In this document: one piece after another, positions 62,330 through 64,000 of the stretch
Position numbering within the stretch: the first letter of the stretch is position 1
Layout of the letters: each line of letters starts with the position of its first letter
Source of the DNA: Lysobacterales bacterium 15-68-25
Lineage (GTDB): Bacteria; Pseudomonadota; Gammaproteobacteria; Xanthomonadales; Rhodanobacteraceae
Reading direction: 5' to 3'
DNA length: 64,000 nt
Assembly (NCBI GenBank): GCA_002279065.1
Contig: NCKB01000001.1
Location: forward strand, 1-64,000
Made by a program: the position numbers and the translations under genes
The notes under the pieces: generated by a model
What the model was told of the DNA's origin: nothing
The model's database searches: none
The model's input: the letters and a program-made list of their open reading frames with translations, nothing else

Positions 62330-62377
62330 AAAAGCTTCCCCGCGCCTCCCGGCCGGCGAGTGCGGGCGCCGGGGAGG
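62330..62377 (-). promoter_or_regulatory. Hairpin between leuB and ilvD, possible attenuator
   Basis: On the minus strand, cctccc and gggagg form a stem with a second 5-bp stem inside (62345-62377), followed within about 10 nt by a short TTTT. It could weaken transcription between leuB and ilvD. Evidence is only the fold. Confidence 0.3.
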
Positions 62378-62440
62378 TGTCGCCGCACACGTGACAGGGA
62401 CCGGTCGCGGACGCGCGGGGAAAGCAAGCGTGGGCCGGGA

Positions 62441-63538
62441 TCAACCGCATGCGCGGCCGCCGGCGAAGAAGGCGTGGTGGGTGCTGGCGTGGTCCTCCAC
62501 CGCCATCAGCACGGCGTCGCGCACCGCGGCGGTGTTGCCCTGGCCACCGACGTCGCGGGTCCGCGGTCCATGCGCCAGCACGTGCGACACCGCGGCCTCC
62601 ACGCACTGGGCCTCTTCCTCCAGGCCCAGCGAGTGGCGCAGCAGCATCGCGGCGGAGAGCATCGCGCCGGTCGGGTTGGCCACGCCCTGGCCGGCGATGT
62701 CCGGCGCCGAACCGTGGATCGGCTCGTACAGGCCGCGCTTGCCATCGCCCAGCGAGGCAGACGGCAGCAGGCCGAGCGAACCGGCCAGCGCGGCGGCCTC
62801 GTCGGTGAGGATGTCGCCGAACAGGTTCTCGGTGACCACCACGTCGTAGCGACCCGGCTGGGTCAGCAGCAGCATCGCCATCGAGTCGACCAGCTGGTGC
62901 TCGACGGTCACGTCGCGGTACTCCGGCGCGATCCGCTGCACGACGTTGCGCCACAGGCGCGAGGTCTCCAGCACGTTGGCCTTGTCGACCGAGGTCAGGT
63001 GGTGGCGGCGCTCGCGCGCCAGCGCGAAGGCGCGGCGCACCACGCGTTCGATCTCGGCCTCGGTGTACTTGCACTCGTCGGTGGCGGCGTCGGCGGTGCG
63101 CGTCTTGGCGCCGAAGTAGGCGCCGCCGGTGAGTTCGCGCACGAACAGCACGTCGACGCCCTTGAGCTTCTCGTTCTTCAGCGGCGACAGGTTGGCCAGC
63201 GCCGGGTGTACCTGCAGCGGGCGCAGGTTGGCGTACACGCCGAGCGCCGCGCGCAGCGCCAGCAGGCCCTGCTCGGGGCGGACCTTGGCGTTCGGGTCGG
63301 ACCACTTCGGCCCGCCCACCGCACCCAGCAGCACCGCGTCGGCTTTCTTGCATGCCTCCAGCGATGCGGCCGGCAGCGGCTCGCCGCTGGCGTCGATGGC
63401 GCATCCGCCGATCAGGTGCTCTTCGAAAGTGAACCGGTGGCCATAGTGCTCGGCCACGGCCTCGAGCACGGCCACCGCGGCGGCGGTGACCTCGGGGCCG
63501 ACGCCGTCGCCGGGCAGGGTGACGATATGCGCCTTCAT
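62441..63538 (-). CDS. leuB: 3-isopropylmalate dehydrogenase
   Basis: A 365-aa enzyme of leucine synthesis. The chain opens [17 protein letters not shown], and the NAD/substrate motif is [16 protein letters not shown]. Length is normal. Overlaps leuD by 4 nt. Confidence 0.96.
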   Translation of the reverse strand: MKAHIVTLPGDGVGPEVTAAAVAVLEAVAEHYGHRFTFEEHLIGGCAIDASGEPLPAASLEACKKADAVLLGAVGGPKWSDPNAKVRPEQGLLALRAALGVYANLRPLQVHPALANLSPLKNEKLKGVDVLFVRELTGGAYFGAKTRTADAATDECKYTEAEIERVVRRAFALARERRHHLTSVDKANVLETSRLWRNVVQRIAPEYRDVTVEHQLVDSMAMLLLTQPGRYDVVVTENLFGDILTDEAAALAGSLGLLPSASLGDGKRGLYEPIHGSAPDIAGQGVANPTGAMLSAAMLLRHSLGLEEEAQCVEAAVSHVLAHGPRTRDVGGQGNTAAVRDAVLMAVEDHASTHHAFFAGGRACG

Positions 63539-64000
63539 GCAGCGTGTTCCTCGTGCTGGAGTTCGTAGCGGGTGATGGCCTCGGCGTGCTGCAGCAGGAA
63601 GCCGAGCTGGTCGACGCCTTCGAGCAGGCAGTGGCGGGCGAAGGGTTCGAGCTGGAAGTGGATGCGGCCGCCGTCGGGCAGGCTGATGTGCTGCTCGCGC
63701 ACATCGATGGACAGCTCCACGCCGGGGTGCTCGAGCAGCCAGCGGTGCTCGGCCTCGGACACCACGATGGCGAGCAGGCCGTTCTTCAGCGCGTTGTTGC
63801 GGAAGATGTCCGCGATCTCGCTGCACAGCACCGCCTGGATGCCGTAATCCAGCAGCGCCCAGGGCGCGTGCTCGCGCGAGGAGCCGCAACCGAAGTTGCG
63901 CCCGGCAACCAGGATCGCGCAGCCCGCCGCTTCCGGCCGGTTCAGCGGGAACGCCGGGTTGTCGCTGCCGTCGGCCTGGTAGCGCCAGTCGTTGAAGCAG
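63535..64000 (-). CDS. leuD: 3-isopropylmalate dehydratase small subunit (partial, cut by window end)
   Basis: The visible 154 residues cover [21 protein letters not shown] to the C-terminus EEHAA. The start is outside the window, which cuts the reading frame at 64000. It is the swivel-domain partner of LeuC in the dehydratase, and leuC is expected just beyond the window. Confidence 0.94.
   Translation of the reverse strand, partial: CFNDWRYQADGSDNPAFPLNRPEAAGCAILVAGRNFGCGSSREHAPWALLDYGIQAVLCSEIADIFRNNALKNGLLAIVVSEAEHRWLLEHPGVELSIDVREQHISLPDGGRIHFQLEPFARHCLLEGVDQLGFLLQHAEAITRYELQHEEHAA

Overview
This 64 kb window is chromosomal DNA from a GC-rich gammaproteobacterium. Gene content and style (glyQS, a biotin cluster using bioC/bioH, a leu-ilv cluster with a short ACT subunit, an Aer-type chemoreceptor, HlyD/TolC export genes) point to the Xanthomonadales, most likely Rhodanobacteraceae (Rhodanobacter/Dyella/Luteibacter-like) or a close relative. 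This placement is inference; there is no rRNA gene here. Most of the window is tightly packed housekeeping sequence with many 4-nt ATGA stop/start overlaps. No CRISPR array, tRNA or complete prophage was seen.

Layout. 1-100: 3' end of an IS3-like element that appears to have replaced the C-terminus of a glutamine amidotransferase gene. 42-2515 (-): amidotransferase and a stand-alone GspE/PilB-type ATPase. 2612-5661 (+): glyQ-glyS. 5719-10112: XRE-type regulator, YbaY-like lipoprotein, autotransporter GDSL esterase. 10113-15318 (-): tex, a GYF/RDD membrane protein, mnmG. 15319-16090: an unusual regulatory stretch with two sigma-54-like promoters, a predicted small RNA and a 61-aa protein gene. 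16181-24153: pepN, aldose epimerase plus PLP dehydratase, MHYT sensor, fatty acid hydroxylase, tag, GNAT. 24176-25118 (-): two tail-collar-associated genes. 25400-39783 (+): a probable secretion locus (sulfotransferase, 2586-aa repeat protein, TolC, periplasmic adaptor, GAF-like/HlyD protein, M50 protease/HlyD fusion). 40082-41771: secreted PERP-repeat protein and outer-membrane barrel. 41847-45340: treF, SDR dehydrogenase, EamA exporter. 45342-50590 (-): bioC, bioH, trhO, bioF, bioB, with a BirA-like operator in front of bioB. 50730-55719: small membrane protein, comF, Aer-like receptor, ubiA, diguanylate cyclase. 55732-64000 (-): leuD (cut by the window end), leuB, ilvD, ilvC, ilvG, ACT subunit, ilvA.

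The main candidate for a poorly described system is 25400-39783. A giant DUF4347-type repeat protein has an N-terminal LEPR motif and no Sec signal. It is followed, with almost no gaps, by TolC, two HlyD-type adaptors and a membrane M50 metalloprotease fused to an HlyD arm, but no ABC transporter. The sulfotransferase 40 nt upstream recalls the Xanthomonas rax genes, where a tyrosine sulfotransferase sits with a type I exporter. I infer a dedicated export or processing machine for the giant surface protein. The sequence does not prove the mechanism.
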